Assembly: GCF_041051975.1 (NCBI RefSeq)
Contig: NZ_CP163435.1
Span: 7,605,001 to 7,669,000 of the forward strand
DNA from: Streptomyces sp. R21
GTDB lineage: Bacteria > Actinomycetota > Actinomycetes > Streptomycetales > Streptomycetaceae
DNA length: 64,000 bases
Direction of reading: 5' to 3'
Shown: in pieces, positions 24,021-33,605 of the stretch
Layout of the letters: each line of letters opens with the position of its first letter
Position numbering within the stretch: the first letter of the stretch is position 1
Made by a program: the position numbers and the translations under genes
The notes under the pieces: generated by a model
Database searches by the model: none
What the model saw: only the letters and a program-made list of their open reading frames with translations
What the model was told of the DNA's origin: nothing

Positions 24021-25087
24021 CCGAACGTGCCGCTCTGCGGCTGAGCAGGCTGCGCCGCGTGACCCTTGAGGGGCGCGCGGGCAGGCCCGCCGAGGCGCGC
24101 GGCGGGAAGCCGCGCCGCCGCGGCACCCAGCCCAAGGTCGTCGCGCTCGGCGGCGGCATGGGCCTGTCCGCCTCGCTCGCCGCCCTGCGCCGGATCACCG
24201 GCGACCTCACAGCCGTCGTCACCGTGGCCGACGACGGCGGCTCCAGCGGGCGCCTGCGCGACGAGCTGGGCGTGCTGCCGCCCGGCGACCTGCGCAAGGC
24301 GCTGGCCGCGCTGTGCGGCGACGACGACTGGGGCCAGACCTGGGCCCGCGTCATCCAGCACCGCTTCCAGTCCCAGGGCGACCTGCACGAGCACGCGGTC
24401 GGCAACCTGCTGATCGTCGCCCTGTGGGAGCAGCTCGGCGACCACGTCCAGGCCCTGGACCTGGTCGGCAGGCTGCTGGGCGCGCACGGCCGCGTGCTGC
24501 CCATGTCCGCCGTACCCCTGGAGCTCCAGGCGCTGGTCAAGGGCCACGACCCGGACCGGCCGGACGACGTGGACACCGTGCGCGGCCAGGCCACCGTGGC
24601 GCTCACGCCCGGCGAGGTGCAGTCCGTGCACGTGGTCCCGCACGACCCGCCCGCCGTGCCGGAGGCCGTCGAAGCGGTCCTCGACGCGGACTGGGTGGTG
24701 CTCGGCCCCGGCTCCTGGTTCTCCTCGGTGATCCCGCACCTTCTGGTGCCCGAGCTGCTCGACGCCCTCACCCAGACGAAGGCGCGCCGGGTGCTCTCAC
24801 TGAACCTCGCCCCGCAGCCCGGAGAAACCGATGGCTTCTCTCCGCAGCGTCATTTGGAGGTTTTGGGACGACACGCCCCTAAACTCGCCCTGGACGTGGT
24901 GCTGGCCGACGAGGCCGCCGTGCCCGACCTGGAGTCGCTCACGGACGCCGCCAAGCGGTTCGGAGCGGCGGTCGAGCTGGCGCCGGTGGCCCGGACCGAC
25001 GGATCTCCGCGGCACGACCCGGAGCTGTTGGCCGCCGCGTACGACCGTATTTTTCGGATGCATGGAAGGATCGGCCCATGGCGATGA
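24017..25087 (+). CDS. yvcK: YvcK/CuvA-family UDP-sugar-binding morphogenesis factor
   Basis: A 356-residue CofD/YvcK-fold protein. A basic 35-residue N-terminus precedes VVALGGGMGLSASLAALRRI (41-60) and TVADDGGSSGRLRDELGVLPPGDLRKALAAL, the family hallmark; the C-terminal half has VLGPGSWFSSVIPHLLVPELLDAL and VLADEAAVPDLESL. B. subtilis YvcK and the mycobacterial CuvA bind UDP-GlcNAc-type sugars and are needed for wall synthesis on gluconeogenic carbon; the Streptomyces homologue neighbours whiA in all sequenced members. The last 10 bp overlap whiA (from 25078), consistent with co-translation. Confidence 0.92.
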   Translation: MTERAALRLSRLRRVTLEGRAGRPAEARGGKPRRRGTQPKVVALGGGMGLSASLAALRRITGDLTAVVTVADDGGSSGRLRDELGVLPPGDLRKALAALCGDDDWGQTWARVIQHRFQSQGDLHEHAVGNLLIVALWEQLGDHVQALDLVGRLLGAHGRVLPMSAVPLELQALVKGHDPDRPDDVDTVRGQATVALTPGEVQSVHVVPHDPPAVPEAVEAVLDADWVVLGPGSWFSSVIPHLLVPELLDALTQTKARRVLSLNLAPQPGETDGFSPQRHLEVLGRHAPKLALDVVLADEAAVPDLESLTDAAKRFGAAVELAPVARTDGSPRHDPELLAAAYDRIFRMHGRIGPWR

Positions 25088-26067
25088 CGGCAGCGGTGAA
25101 GGACGAGATCTCCCGGCTCCCCGTCACCCGGACCTGCTGCAGGAAGGCGGAGGTCTCCGCCATTCTGCGGTTCGCGGGCGGCCTTCACCTGGTGAGCGGG
25201 CGCATTGTGATCGAGGCGGAGCTGGACACGGCGATGGCGGCCCGGCGGCTCAAGCGGGACATCCTGGAGATCTTCGGCCACAGTTCGGAACTGATCGTGA
25301 TGGCGCCCGGCGGACTGCGCCGCGGCTCCCGCTATGTCGTCCGCGTGGTCGCGGGCGGTGACCAGCTGGCCCGCCAGACCGGGCTCGTCGACGGCCGTGG
25401 CCGTCCGATCCGCGGGCTGCCCCCGCAGGTGGTCTCGGGGGCCACCTGCGACGCGGAGGCCGCCTGGCGCGGGGCCTTCCTGGCACACGGCTCGCTGACC
25501 GAGCCCGGCCGCTCCTCCTCCCTGGAGGTCACCTGCCCGGGCCCGGAGGCCGCGCTCGCGCTGGTCGGCGCCGCCCGCCGGCTCTCGATCGCCGCGAAGG
25601 CCCGCGAGGTGCGCGGTGTGGACCGCGTGGTCGTCCGGGACGGCGACGCGATCGGCGCGCTGCTCACCCGCCTCGGCGCGCACGAGTCGGTGCTCGCCTG
25701 GGAGGAGCGGCGGATGCGCCGCGAGGTCCGCGCCACGGCGAACCGTCTCGCCAACTTCGACGACGCCAACCTGCGCCGCTCGGCCCGCGCGGCGGTCGCC
25801 GCCGGGGCCCGCGTGCAGCGAGCCCTGGAGATCCTCGCCGACGAGGTCCCGGAGCATCTCGCGGCCGCCGGACGCCTGCGCATGGACCACAAGCAGGCCT
25901 CCCTGGAGGAGCTGGGCGCGCTCGCCGACCCGCCGCTGACCAAGGACGCCGTCGCCGGGCGCATCCGCCGCCTGCTGGCCATGGCCGACAAGCGGGCCCA
26001 GGACCTGGGCATTCCGGGTACGGAGTCCAACCTGACCGAGGACATGGCCGACAACATGGTCGGCTGA
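25078..26067 (+). CDS. whiA: Sporulation regulator WhiA
   Basis: A 329-residue DUF199/WhiA protein. The N-terminal part is a degenerate LAGLIDADG-like homing-endonuclease fold (residues about 10-215), without catalytic acids; the C-terminal region carries the helix-turn-helix (EELGALADPPLTKDAVAGRIRRLLAMADKRA, about 281-311). With WhiB it activates septation genes and stops aerial growth in sporulating hyphae. The ATG at 25078 lies inside the end of yvcK. It ends the operon and is followed by a clear hairpin. The ATG and second in-frame ATG two codons later are both possible. Confidence 0.96.
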   Translation: MAMTAAVKDEISRLPVTRTCCRKAEVSAILRFAGGLHLVSGRIVIEAELDTAMAARRLKRDILEIFGHSSELIVMAPGGLRRGSRYVVRVVAGGDQLARQTGLVDGRGRPIRGLPPQVVSGATCDAEAAWRGAFLAHGSLTEPGRSSSLEVTCPGPEAALALVGAARRLSIAAKAREVRGVDRVVVRDGDAIGALLTRLGAHESVLAWEERRMRREVRATANRLANFDDANLRRSARAAVAAGARVQRALEILADEVPEHLAAAGRLRMDHKQASLEELGALADPPLTKDAVAGRIRRLLAMADKRAQDLGIPGTESNLTEDMADNMVG

Positions 26068-26102
26068 CAACAGCTCAGCTCACCACCGCAGGACTCTCAA
26101 CA

Positions 26103-26141
26103 CGCCGGTGCCGACACCCACTTGGGACGTCGGCACCGGCG
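26103..26141 (+). terminator. Intrinsic terminator after whiA
   Basis: CGCCGGTGCCGAC (26103-26115) and GTCGGCACCGGCG (26129-26141) form a perfect 13-bp stem with a 13-nt loop, followed by TTTGGCTGT. Confidence 0.82.
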
Positions 26142-26235
26142 TTTGGCTGTCCTTGAGGCGCTCTTGACTTGACCATGAAGTGTCATGAGCCTGGCATCTG
26201 TTCGCTGCTGTGGCGGACAAGTGCAAGGGGGGCTC

Positions 26236-29190
26236 ATGAGACGAAGAGCGAGAGCGATCCTCGCTGCGTGTGCACTCATGGTGGGCGGGGCGGGCATGGC
26301 GCCGCTCGCCCACGCGGAGGGCGCACGTGCACCCAAGCCCGACGCGGACGCCGTCAAGGTGTTCCGCGCCGAGGTCACGAAGCAGCAGATACCCCTGCTG
26401 CTCGCGGCCGGGCAGGACGGCCATGAACTCGGCGAACAGGCGCCGGAGAAGGGCACGGCCGACGTCGAGGTCTATCTGACCGACAAGCAGGCCCACAAGC
26501 TGGAGAAGCAGGGCGTCGAACTCACCGAGCACACCCTTTCGGCCAAGGCCGAGGCGCGCGTGGACGACGCGGCGCAGGGCGTGTTCCGCCCGTACAGCGG
26601 CAAGGGCAATCTCCAGGAGGAGATCGTCAAGACCGGTGCGGCCCACCCCGACCTCACCAAGGTCGTCTCCATCGGCAAGACGGTCAACGGCCAGGACATC
26701 CTCGCGCTCAAACTGACCAAGGGCGCGAGGAAGACCAAGGACGGCGCCAAACCCGCAGTGCTGTACATGTCCAACCAGCACGCGCGCGAGTGGATCACGC
26801 CCGAGATGACACGGCGCCTGATGCACTACTACCTGGACAACTACGCGACGAACAAACGCATCAAGAAGATCGTCGACTCCACCGAACTGTGGTTCGTGCT
26901 GTCGGCCAACCCCGACGGCTACGACTACACGTTCAAGGACGCCACTGCCCGCCAGTGGCGCAAGAACCTGCGGGACATCAACGGCGACGGCACCATCACC
27001 ACCGGCGACGGCGTCGACCTGAACCGCAACTTCGCCTACAAGTGGGGCTACGACGACGAGGGTTCGTCCCCCAACCCCACCAGCGAGACCTACCGCGGCG
27101 CGAGCCCGAGCTCCGAGCCCGAGACCAAGGCCCTCGATGCCTTCGAGAAGCGCATCGGCTTCAAGTACGGCATCAACTACCACTCCGCCGCCGAACTCCT
27201 CCTCTACGGAGTGGGCTGGCAGGTGGCCACGCCGAGCCCGGACGACGTGCTCTACAAGGCGCTCGCCGGCACCCCGGAGAACTCGGCGGTCCCCGGCTAC
27301 CACCCCCAGATCTCCTCCGAGCTCTACACCACCAACGGCGAGGCGGACGGCCACGCGGGCAACGTCAACGGCATGGCGATGTTCACCCCCGAGATGTCGA
27401 CCTGCCAGACCGCGTCGAACCTCGACCCGGGCGACGCCTGGAACGCGGCCGACTGCGCCTCGGTCTTCACCTTCCCGGACGACGAGAAGCTGATCAAGCA
27501 GGAGTTCGAGAAGAACATCCCGTTCGCGCTCTCGGTCGCCGAGACCGCCGGACACCCCGACAAGCCGTCCTCCTCGGTCGGCATCGACGCACCCGACTTC
27601 ACCCCGGCCACCTTCACGACGTCGTACTCCCGCGGCGCCGACCAGGAGGTCTCCGTCGTCGTACGCAAGTCCGTACGCAACAAGGAGCTCAAGTACCGCG
27701 TCAACGGCGGCCGTACGCACGACGCGACGCTGCGGCCCTGGAAGGGCGGCGAGACCTACGGCGGCACCGACAACCTCTACTTCGACGAGTACCGGGCCAA
27801 GGTGACGGACGGCGACCCGGGCGACAAGGTCGAGGTCTGGTTCACCGGCAAGGCCCGGGGCGGCAAGTCCACCTCCAGCACCCACTTCACCTACACGGTG
27901 GCCGAGCGGCCGCGCGCCGACACACTCGTGGTCGCCGAGGAGGGCGCGACCGCCACGCAGACACAGGCCTACGTGGACGCGCTCAAGGCCAACGGCAAGA
28001 AGCCCCTCGTCTGGGACGTCGCCGCACTGGGCGCCCCCGACGCGCTCGGCGTGCTCGACCACTTCAAGACGGTCGTCCACTACACCGGCGCGGTCCGGCC
28101 GGGCAACGCCACCCAGCTCCAGCTGCGCGCCTTCCTCAACGAGGGCGGCAAGCTGATCGAGGCGGGCGAGAGCGCCGGCGGCTCCGTCGACCTCGGTGGC
28201 GGCACCCTCTCGAACGACTTCAGCCAGTACTACCTGGGCGCCTACTCCCGTACGTCCACCGCCGGGGCCACCGGATTCACCGGCTCCGGGAAGCTCGGCG
28301 GCTTCACGGGCGCGCTGGGCGACGCGCCGGGCAACCCGCTGAACGCGGCGGGCACCTTCAGCGTCACCTCGGACTCGCTGCCCGTCGCCACGTATCCGCA
28401 GTTCGCGAGCGCCGGAGCGGGCCAGTTCGCCGGGACCGTCAACCCGTACGGGCCCTACGCGGGCTCCTACATGGCGGCCGCCGTTCACACCGACGACGCC
28501 TACAAGCGCCTCACCCGCACCATCGACCTCACCGGTGTCACCGCGGCCGACGCTCCGAAGCTCCGCTCCCAGCTCCTGTGGGACACCGAGCCCGGCTACG
28601 ACCACGCGATCCTGGAGATCCACACCACCGGCGCCGACGACTGGACGACGCTCCCCGACCTGGGCGGCGCCACCAGCACGGCCGTCCCCGCGGAGTGCGA
28701 GGCCGGGTTCTACGTGGGTGAGCACCCCTGGCTCAAGCGGTATCTGACCGTGAACGCCACCGGATGCACCAACACCGGCACGAGTGGCGCCTGGAACAGC
28801 TTCACGGGCGCCTCCACCGGCTGGCAGCAGGTCAACTTCGACCTGAGCGCGTACGCCGGGAAGTCGGTAGAGGTCTCCTTGAGCTACGTCACCGACCCGG
28901 GCTCCGGCGGCCACGGCGTCCTCGCCGACGACGCCTCGCTCGTCGTGGGCGGCACCGCCACCCAGACCGAGGGCTTCGAGACCTCGCTCGGCGCCTGGAG
29001 CGTCGCCGGGCCGCCCCCGGGCAGCCCGGTCGTGCTCAAGGACTGGGCGCGCGTCGGAGAGCTCTTCAAGACGTACGGAGCGGTCACCACGGGCGACACC
29101 GTGCTGCTGGGCTTCGGCCTGGAGCACGTCACCGCGGCGGCCGACCGGACGGCCCTGATCGGAAAGGCACTGGCCGCCCTGCAGAGCTGA
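26236..29190 (+). CDS. Secreted M14 zinc carboxypeptidase with InhA-like C-terminal modules
   Basis: A 984-residue secreted protease. ATG 26236 is preceded by AAGGGGGG. The signal peptide (MRRRARAILAACALMVGGAG, cut near AHAEG) is followed by a propeptide to about 125 and a peptidase_M14 domain (about 130-455). Zinc ligands are His182 and Glu185 (NQHARE) and His316 (YHSAAE); the catalytic Glu is 386 (TPEMST). LNRNFAYKWG is the substrate Arg/Asn region. The C-terminal half includes a ThuA/glutamine-amidotransferase-like strand pattern and a strand-rich module (SFTGASTGWQQVNFDLSAY, GHGVLADDASLVV) like immune-inhibitor-A-type peptidases. It should trim secreted peptides outside the cell. Location between whiA and gap is typical in Streptomyces. 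Confidence 0.9.
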   Translation: MRRRARAILAACALMVGGAGMAPLAHAEGARAPKPDADAVKVFRAEVTKQQIPLLLAAGQDGHELGEQAPEKGTADVEVYLTDKQAHKLEKQGVELTEHTLSAKAEARVDDAAQGVFRPYSGKGNLQEEIVKTGAAHPDLTKVVSIGKTVNGQDILALKLTKGARKTKDGAKPAVLYMSNQHAREWITPEMTRRLMHYYLDNYATNKRIKKIVDSTELWFVLSANPDGYDYTFKDATARQWRKNLRDINGDGTITTGDGVDLNRNFAYKWGYDDEGSSPNPTSETYRGASPSSEPETKALDAFEKRIGFKYGINYHSAAELLLYGVGWQVATPSPDDVLYKALAGTPENSAVPGYHPQISSELYTTNGEADGHAGNVNGMAMFTPEMSTCQTASNLDPGDAWNAADCASVFTFPDDEKLIKQEFEKNIPFALSVAETAGHPDKPSSSVGIDAPDFTPATFTTSYSRGADQEVSVVVRKSVRNKELKYRVNGGRTHDATLRPWKGGETYGGTDNLYFDEYRAKVTDGDPGDKVEVWFTGKARGGKSTSSTHFTYTVAERPRADTLVVAEEGATATQTQAYVDALKANGKKPLVWDVAALGAPDALGVLDHFKTVVHYTGAVRPGNATQLQLRAFLNEGGKLIEAGESAGGSVDLGGGTLSNDFSQYYLGAYSRTSTAGATGFTGSGKLGGFTGALGDAPGNPLNAAGTFSVTSDSLPVATYPQFASAGAGQFAGTVNPYGPYAGSYMAAAVHTDDAYKRLTRTIDLTGVTAADAPKLRSQLLWDTEPGYDHAILEIHTTGADDWTTLPDLGGATSTAVPAECEAGFYVGEHPWLKRYLTVNATGCTNTGTSGAWNSFTGASTGWQQVNFDLSAYAGKSVEVSLSYVTDPGSGGHGVLADDASLVVGGTATQTEGFETSLGAWSVAGPPPGSPVVLKDWARVGELFKTYGAVTTGDTVLLGFGLEHVTAAADRTALIGKALAALQS

Positions 29191-29216
29191 CTCCTGCCTG
29201 ACGGTCTCCTGCACAG

Positions 29217-29259
29217 GCGGGGCGTTCCGTACCCTACTGGTGGGTACGGAACGCCCCGC
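29217..29259 (+). terminator. Long hairpin terminator between carboxypeptidase and gap
   Basis: GCGGGGCGTTCCGTACCC (29217-29234) and GGGTACGGAACGCCCCGC (29242-29259) form a perfect 18-bp stem with a 7-nt loop. Confidence 0.85.
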
Positions 29260-29381
29260 CGTGTATGGGGCATCTCGATGTCACCCAGGGGGCCTCAGGG
29301 AGGTAGGGTCGTAGGCGGTCGGGGACATCCCATACAGCTCGCCGGAGTCGAACCCGGCGTACCAACGAGGAGATCGGTTTC

Positions 29382-30392
<1,011 letters not shown>

Positions 30393-30421
30393 TCGACAGA
30401 GCAGGCACCTTGATGTGAGAG

Positions 30422-30461
30422 CAGGGCTCGGGCAGCGCAGGGACGCGCTGCCCGAGCCCTG
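30422..30461 (+). terminator. Hairpin between gap and pgk
   Basis: CAGGGCTCGGGCAGCGC (30422-30438) and GCGCTGCCCGAGCCCTG (30445-30461) form a perfect 17-bp stem with a 6-nt loop. It may act as terminator or as a processing barrier that lowers pgk-tpiA expression relative to gap. Confidence 0.75.
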
Positions 30462-30527
30462 ACTCACGTGCAGACCAGCCCCTCATACGATCAAGAGCAT
30501 CACGAGCCCTCCTCAGGAGTTCCCTGC

Positions 30528-31739
30528 ATGAAGACGATCGACGAACTGCTCGCCGAAGGCGTGGACGGCAAGCGGGTCTTCGTCCGCGCCGACCTGAACG
30601 TGCCGCTGGCCGACGGCCTCATCACCGACGACGGCCGTATCCGCGCCGTCCTGCCCACCGTCAAGGCCCTCGCGGGCGCGGGCGCCAAGGTGGTCGTCGC
30701 CTCGCACCTGGGCCGCCCCAAGGGCGCCCCGGACCCGGCCTTCTCGCTGCTCCCCGCCGCCGAACGTCTCGCCGAACTCCTCGGCGCCCCGGTCGCGTTC
30801 GCCCAGGACACCGTCGGCCCCGCCGCCCACGACGCGGTGAACGGCCTGCAGCCCGGCCAGGTCGCGGTCATCGAGAACCTGCGCTTCAACGCCGGTGAGA
30901 CGTCCAAGGACGACGCCGAGCGCGGCGAGTTCGCCGACCGGCTGGCCGCCCTGGCCGATGTCTACGTAGGGGACGGTTTCGGTGCGGTGCACCGTAAGCA
31001 CGCCTCTGTTTTCGACCTCCCGGCGCGCCTTCCGCACTACGCGGGATACCTCATCGCCACCGAGGTCGGCGTCCTGAAAAAGCTCACCGAGGACGTCAAG
31101 CGCCCCTACGTGGTCGCGCTCGGCGGCTCCAAGGTCTCCGACAAGCTCGCCGTCATCGACGAGCTGCTCGGCAAGGCCGACCGGCTGCTCATCGGCGGCG
31201 GCATGGCGTTCACCTTCCTCAAGGCGAAGGGGTACGAGGTCGGCACCTCCCTTCTGCAGGAGGACCAGCTCCCGGCCGTCACCGAGTACATGGAGCGCGC
31301 CGAGAAGCAGGGCGTCGAGCTGGTGCTCCCCGTCGACGTCGTGGTCGCCCCCGGATTCCCGGACCTGAAGGCCAAGGCGGCCACCGAGCACAGCGTGGTC
31401 GACGCGGACCGGATGCCCGAGGGCCAGCTGGGCCTGGACATCGGCCCGAAGACCGGTGCGCTGTACGCAGCAAAGCTCGCCGACGCCGAGACCGTGTTCT
31501 GGAACGGCCCCATGGGCGTCTTCGAGCACCCCGACTACGCCGAGGGCACCAAGGCGGTCGCCCAGGCCCTCGTCGAGTCGAACGGCTTCACCGTCGTCGG
31601 TGGCGGAGACTCCGCCGCGGCCGTGCGCACGCTCGGCTTCGACGAGAACGCATTCGGCCACATCTCGACCGGCGGCGGCGCCTCCCTCGAATACCTCGAG
31701 GGCAAGACGCTCCCCGGCCTTGCCGCACTGGAGGACTGA
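30528..31739 (+). CDS. pgk: Phosphoglycerate kinase
   Basis: A 403-residue kinase making ATP and 3-phosphoglycerate. The opening RVFVRADLNVPLADG, ASHLGRPKG and LENLRFNAGE are the N-domain triose site; VALGGSKVSDKLAVI and IGGGMAFTFLKAKG are the hinge; WNGPMGVFE and VVGGGDSAAAV the nucleotide domain. ATG 30528 follows CAGGAG at 30514-30519; an upstream in-frame start is ignored. The stop (31737-31739) is six bases from the tpiA ATG, indicating a pgk-tpiA operon. Confidence 0.97.
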   Translation: MKTIDELLAEGVDGKRVFVRADLNVPLADGLITDDGRIRAVLPTVKALAGAGAKVVVASHLGRPKGAPDPAFSLLPAAERLAELLGAPVAFAQDTVGPAAHDAVNGLQPGQVAVIENLRFNAGETSKDDAERGEFADRLAALADVYVGDGFGAVHRKHASVFDLPARLPHYAGYLIATEVGVLKKLTEDVKRPYVVALGGSKVSDKLAVIDELLGKADRLLIGGGMAFTFLKAKGYEVGTSLLQEDQLPAVTEYMERAEKQGVELVLPVDVVVAPGFPDLKAKAATEHSVVDADRMPEGQLGLDIGPKTGALYAAKLADAETVFWNGPMGVFEHPDYAEGTKAVAQALVESNGFTVVGGGDSAAAVRTLGFDENAFGHISTGGGASLEYLEGKTLPGLAALED

Positions 31740-31745
31740 CCCCGT

Positions 31746-32522
31746 ATGACCACTCGTACGCCGCTGATGGCGGGCAACTGGAAGATGAACCTCAACCACC
31801 TCGAGGCCATCGCCCATGTCCAGAAGCTCGCCTTCGCCCTGGCCGACAAGGACTACGACGCCGTAGAGGTCGCCGTCCTGCCGCCCTTCACCGACCTGCG
31901 CTCCGTGCAGACCCTGGTCGACGGCGACAAGCTCAAGATCAAGTACGGCGCCCAGGACATCTCGGCGCAGGACTCCGGCGCCTACACCGGCGAGATCTCC
32001 GGCGCGATGCTGTCCAAGCTCAAGTGCACCTACGTGGCGATCGGCCACTCCGAGCGCCGGCAGTACCACGCCGAGACCGACGAGGTCGTCAACACCAAGG
32101 TCAAGGCCGCCTTCAAGCACGGCCTGACCCCGATCCTGTGCGTCGGCGAGGAGTTGGACGTCCGCGAGGCGGGCAACCACGTCACCCACACACTCGCGCA
32201 GGTCGAAGGCGGTCTCAAGGACATCCCCGCCGAGCAGGCCGAGACGATCGTGATCGCCTACGAGCCCGTCTGGGCCATCGGCACCGGCAAGGTCTGCGGT
32301 TCCGACGACGCGCAGGAGGTCTGCGCGGCGATCCGTGGCAAGCTCGCCGACCTGTACTCGCAGGAGCTGGCCGACAAGGTCCGCATCCAGTACGGCGGCT
32401 CGGTGAAGTCCGGCAACGTCGCGGAGATCATGGCGAAGCCCGACATCGACGGCGCCCTCATCGGCGGCGCCTCGCTCGACGCCGACGAGTTCGTCAAGAT
32501 CGTCCGCTTCCGCGACCAGTAG
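31746..32522 (+). CDS. tpiA: Triosephosphate isomerase
   Basis: A 258-residue (beta/alpha)8 barrel enzyme interconverting dihydroxyacetone phosphate and glyceraldehyde-3-phosphate. N11 and K13 (GNWKMN), electrophile His101 (IGHSERR) and catalytic base Glu173 (AYEPVWAIGTG) are present; the phosphate-gripping YGGSVKSGN and IGGASL near the C-terminus are also seen. The ATG is six bases after the pgk stop. There is no obvious terminator after the gene, so transcription may extend to secG. Confidence 0.97.
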   Translation: MTTRTPLMAGNWKMNLNHLEAIAHVQKLAFALADKDYDAVEVAVLPPFTDLRSVQTLVDGDKLKIKYGAQDISAQDSGAYTGEISGAMLSKLKCTYVAIGHSERRQYHAETDEVVNTKVKAAFKHGLTPILCVGEELDVREAGNHVTHTLAQVEGGLKDIPAEQAETIVIAYEPVWAIGTGKVCGSDDAQEVCAAIRGKLADLYSQELADKVRIQYGGSVKSGNVAEIMAKPDIDGALIGGASLDADEFVKIVRFRDQ

Positions 32523-32656
32523 GCCGAGCAGTGAGTATGCGGTAGCGACGATCCGTCGTACCCTTGCGGGGGTCTGGTGTCCTTTCCACATGCGGCTGTG
32601 CCGCGTGGCCACCGGGCCCCCGTCGTCCATCCGGTTCCGAGGAAGTTGGTTCAGCC

Positions 32657-32893
32657 GTGGTTTTGGGGTTCTCGATCGCCCTGATCGTCTTCAGCGGGCT
32701 GCTGATGCTGCTGGTGCTGATGCACAAGGGGAAGGGCGGCGGTCTCTCCGACATGTTCGGTGGCGGCATGCAGTCGTCCGTCGGCGGCTCCTCGGTCGCC
32801 GAGCGCAACCTCGACCGCATCACCCTGGTGATCGGCCTGCTCTGGTTCGCGTGCATCGTCGTACTGGGCATCCTGATGAAGGTCAACAACTGA
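32657..32893 (+). CDS. secG: Preprotein translocase subunit SecG
   Basis: A 78-residue small membrane subunit of the SecYEG translocon. Two hydrophobic helices (FSIALIVFSGLLMLLVLM, ITLVIGLLWFACIVVLGIL) flank the conserved cytoplasmic loop HKGKGGGLSDMFGGG with SSVAERNLDR. The GTG at 32657 is preceded by GAGGAA at 32639-32644; the frame is open upstream to TTG 32564 but that part has no SecG-like sequence. Between tpiA and secG, 134 bp without features. Its position after tpiA is conserved in Streptomyces. Confidence 0.93.
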   Translation: MVLGFSIALIVFSGLLMLLVLMHKGKGGGLSDMFGGGMQSSVGGSSVAERNLDRITLVIGLLWFACIVVLGILMKVNN

Positions 32894-32954
32894 CCATCGG
32901 CCGACATCGGTCGACCCAGACCGGCACAACAGCACATTGCGCACGCATATTGCG

Positions 32955-33066
32955 TACGTAAGGCCCCATGTTCGGTACGCGACGTAAAGCGCGGCCTATC
33001 ATGGGGCTTGCGTCTAGGTGCGGGGGGTGTAACTCCAATCACTGGACGCGCGTTGGGCCTTACGTA
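32955..33066. other. Nested inverted repeats upstream of the RbpA-like gene
   Basis: TACGTAAGGCCC (32955-32966) pairs perfectly with GGGCCTTACGTA (33055-33066) across 88 nt. Inside, GCCCCATG (32963-32970) pairs with CATGGGGC (33000-33007), and GCGTC (33010-33014) with GACGC (33045-33049). The first and second pairs share 32963-32966, so they exclude each other. It could be a folded transcript or a DNA site; the promoter at 33042-33070 overlaps its end. Confidence 0.5.
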
Positions 33067-33070
33067 GACT
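33042..33070 (+). promoter_or_regulatory. Putative vegetative promoter of the RbpA-like gene
   Basis: CTGGAC (33042-33047), a 17-nt spacer and TAGACT (33065-33070) resemble an HrdB-type promoter; transcription would begin about 60 nt before the GTG start at 33137. Confidence 0.5.
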
Positions 33071-33136
33071 GAGGCGCTCGCAGCGAAGCGTCACGCCGAC
33101 TCGTTTCGCGGCACCATCACGCAGGGAGTTACGACC

Positions 33137-33472
33137 GTGGCAAGTGGCAACGCGATCCGAGGAAGCCGGGTCGGGGCGGGGCCGATGGGCGAGGCCGAGC
33201 GCGGCGAGTCCGCGCCGCGGCTGCGCATCTCCTTCTGGTGCTCCAACGGGCACGAGACGGTGCCCAGCTTCGCCAGCGACGCGCAGGTCCCCGACACCTG
33301 GGACTGCCCGCGCTGCGGCTTCCCCGCCGGACAGGACCGGGACAACCCGCCGGACCCGCCGCGCACCGAGCCGTACAAGACGCACCTCGCGTACGTACGG
33401 GAACGGCGCAGCGACGCGGACGGCGAGGCGATCCTCGCCGAGGCGCTCGCCAAACTGCGGGGCGAGATCTAA
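33137..33472 (+). CDS. RbpA-family RNA polymerase-binding protein
   Basis: A 111-residue protein of the RbpA family, which binds RNA polymerase holoenzyme (group 1/2 sigma) and stabilises open promoter complexes in actinobacteria. Residues 5-13 (NAIRGSRVG) match the N-terminal tail; Cys35, His39 (CSNGHE), Cys57 and Cys60 (CPRCG) are the expected zinc ligands; RTEPYKTHLAYVRERRS corresponds to the basic linker and sigma-interaction helix of RbpA, which in the classic protein reads like RTHWDMLLERRS. The differences there, and the conserved Streptomyces location after secG, suggest the second paralogue rather than the main RbpA. GTG 33137 has GGGAG at 33124-33128. Confidence 0.85.
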   Translation: MASGNAIRGSRVGAGPMGEAERGESAPRLRISFWCSNGHETVPSFASDAQVPDTWDCPRCGFPAGQDRDNPPDPPRTEPYKTHLAYVRERRSDADGEAILAEALAKLRGEI

Positions 33473-33552
33473 GCGGAATCGAGTATCGGCCGGGCATCCA
33501 CAGATGCCTGGCCGATGGTGTTTCGCGCGGCCCCTCCCCGCTCCGCGACCCA

Positions 33553-33575
33553 TTGTCAGTGGCGCCCTCTACGGT
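33553..33575 (+). promoter_or_regulatory. RecA-NDp/PafBC-type promoter of the MFS exporter
   Basis: TTGTCAGTGGC (33553-33563), six bases, then TACGGT (33570-33575) is an almost exact RecA-NDp/PafBC site. The start codon at 33606 is about 25 nt past the expected transcript start, with GGAGGGGGAG at 33594-33603. Confidence 0.85.
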
Positions 33576-33605
33576 TCTTGAATCAGCGGAACCGGAGGGG
33601 GAGTT

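Noticed and set aside
26080..29214. Long reverse-strand open frame opposite the M14 carboxypeptidase
   Set aside because: Arises from high GC and the third-position bias of the real gene; the predicted protein is low-complexity Val/Gly/Arg/Asp with no motif.
33010..33049. Possible tRNA-like hairpin before the RbpA-like gene
   Set aside because: Only a 5-bp GCGTC/GACGC pair and no cloverleaf arms.
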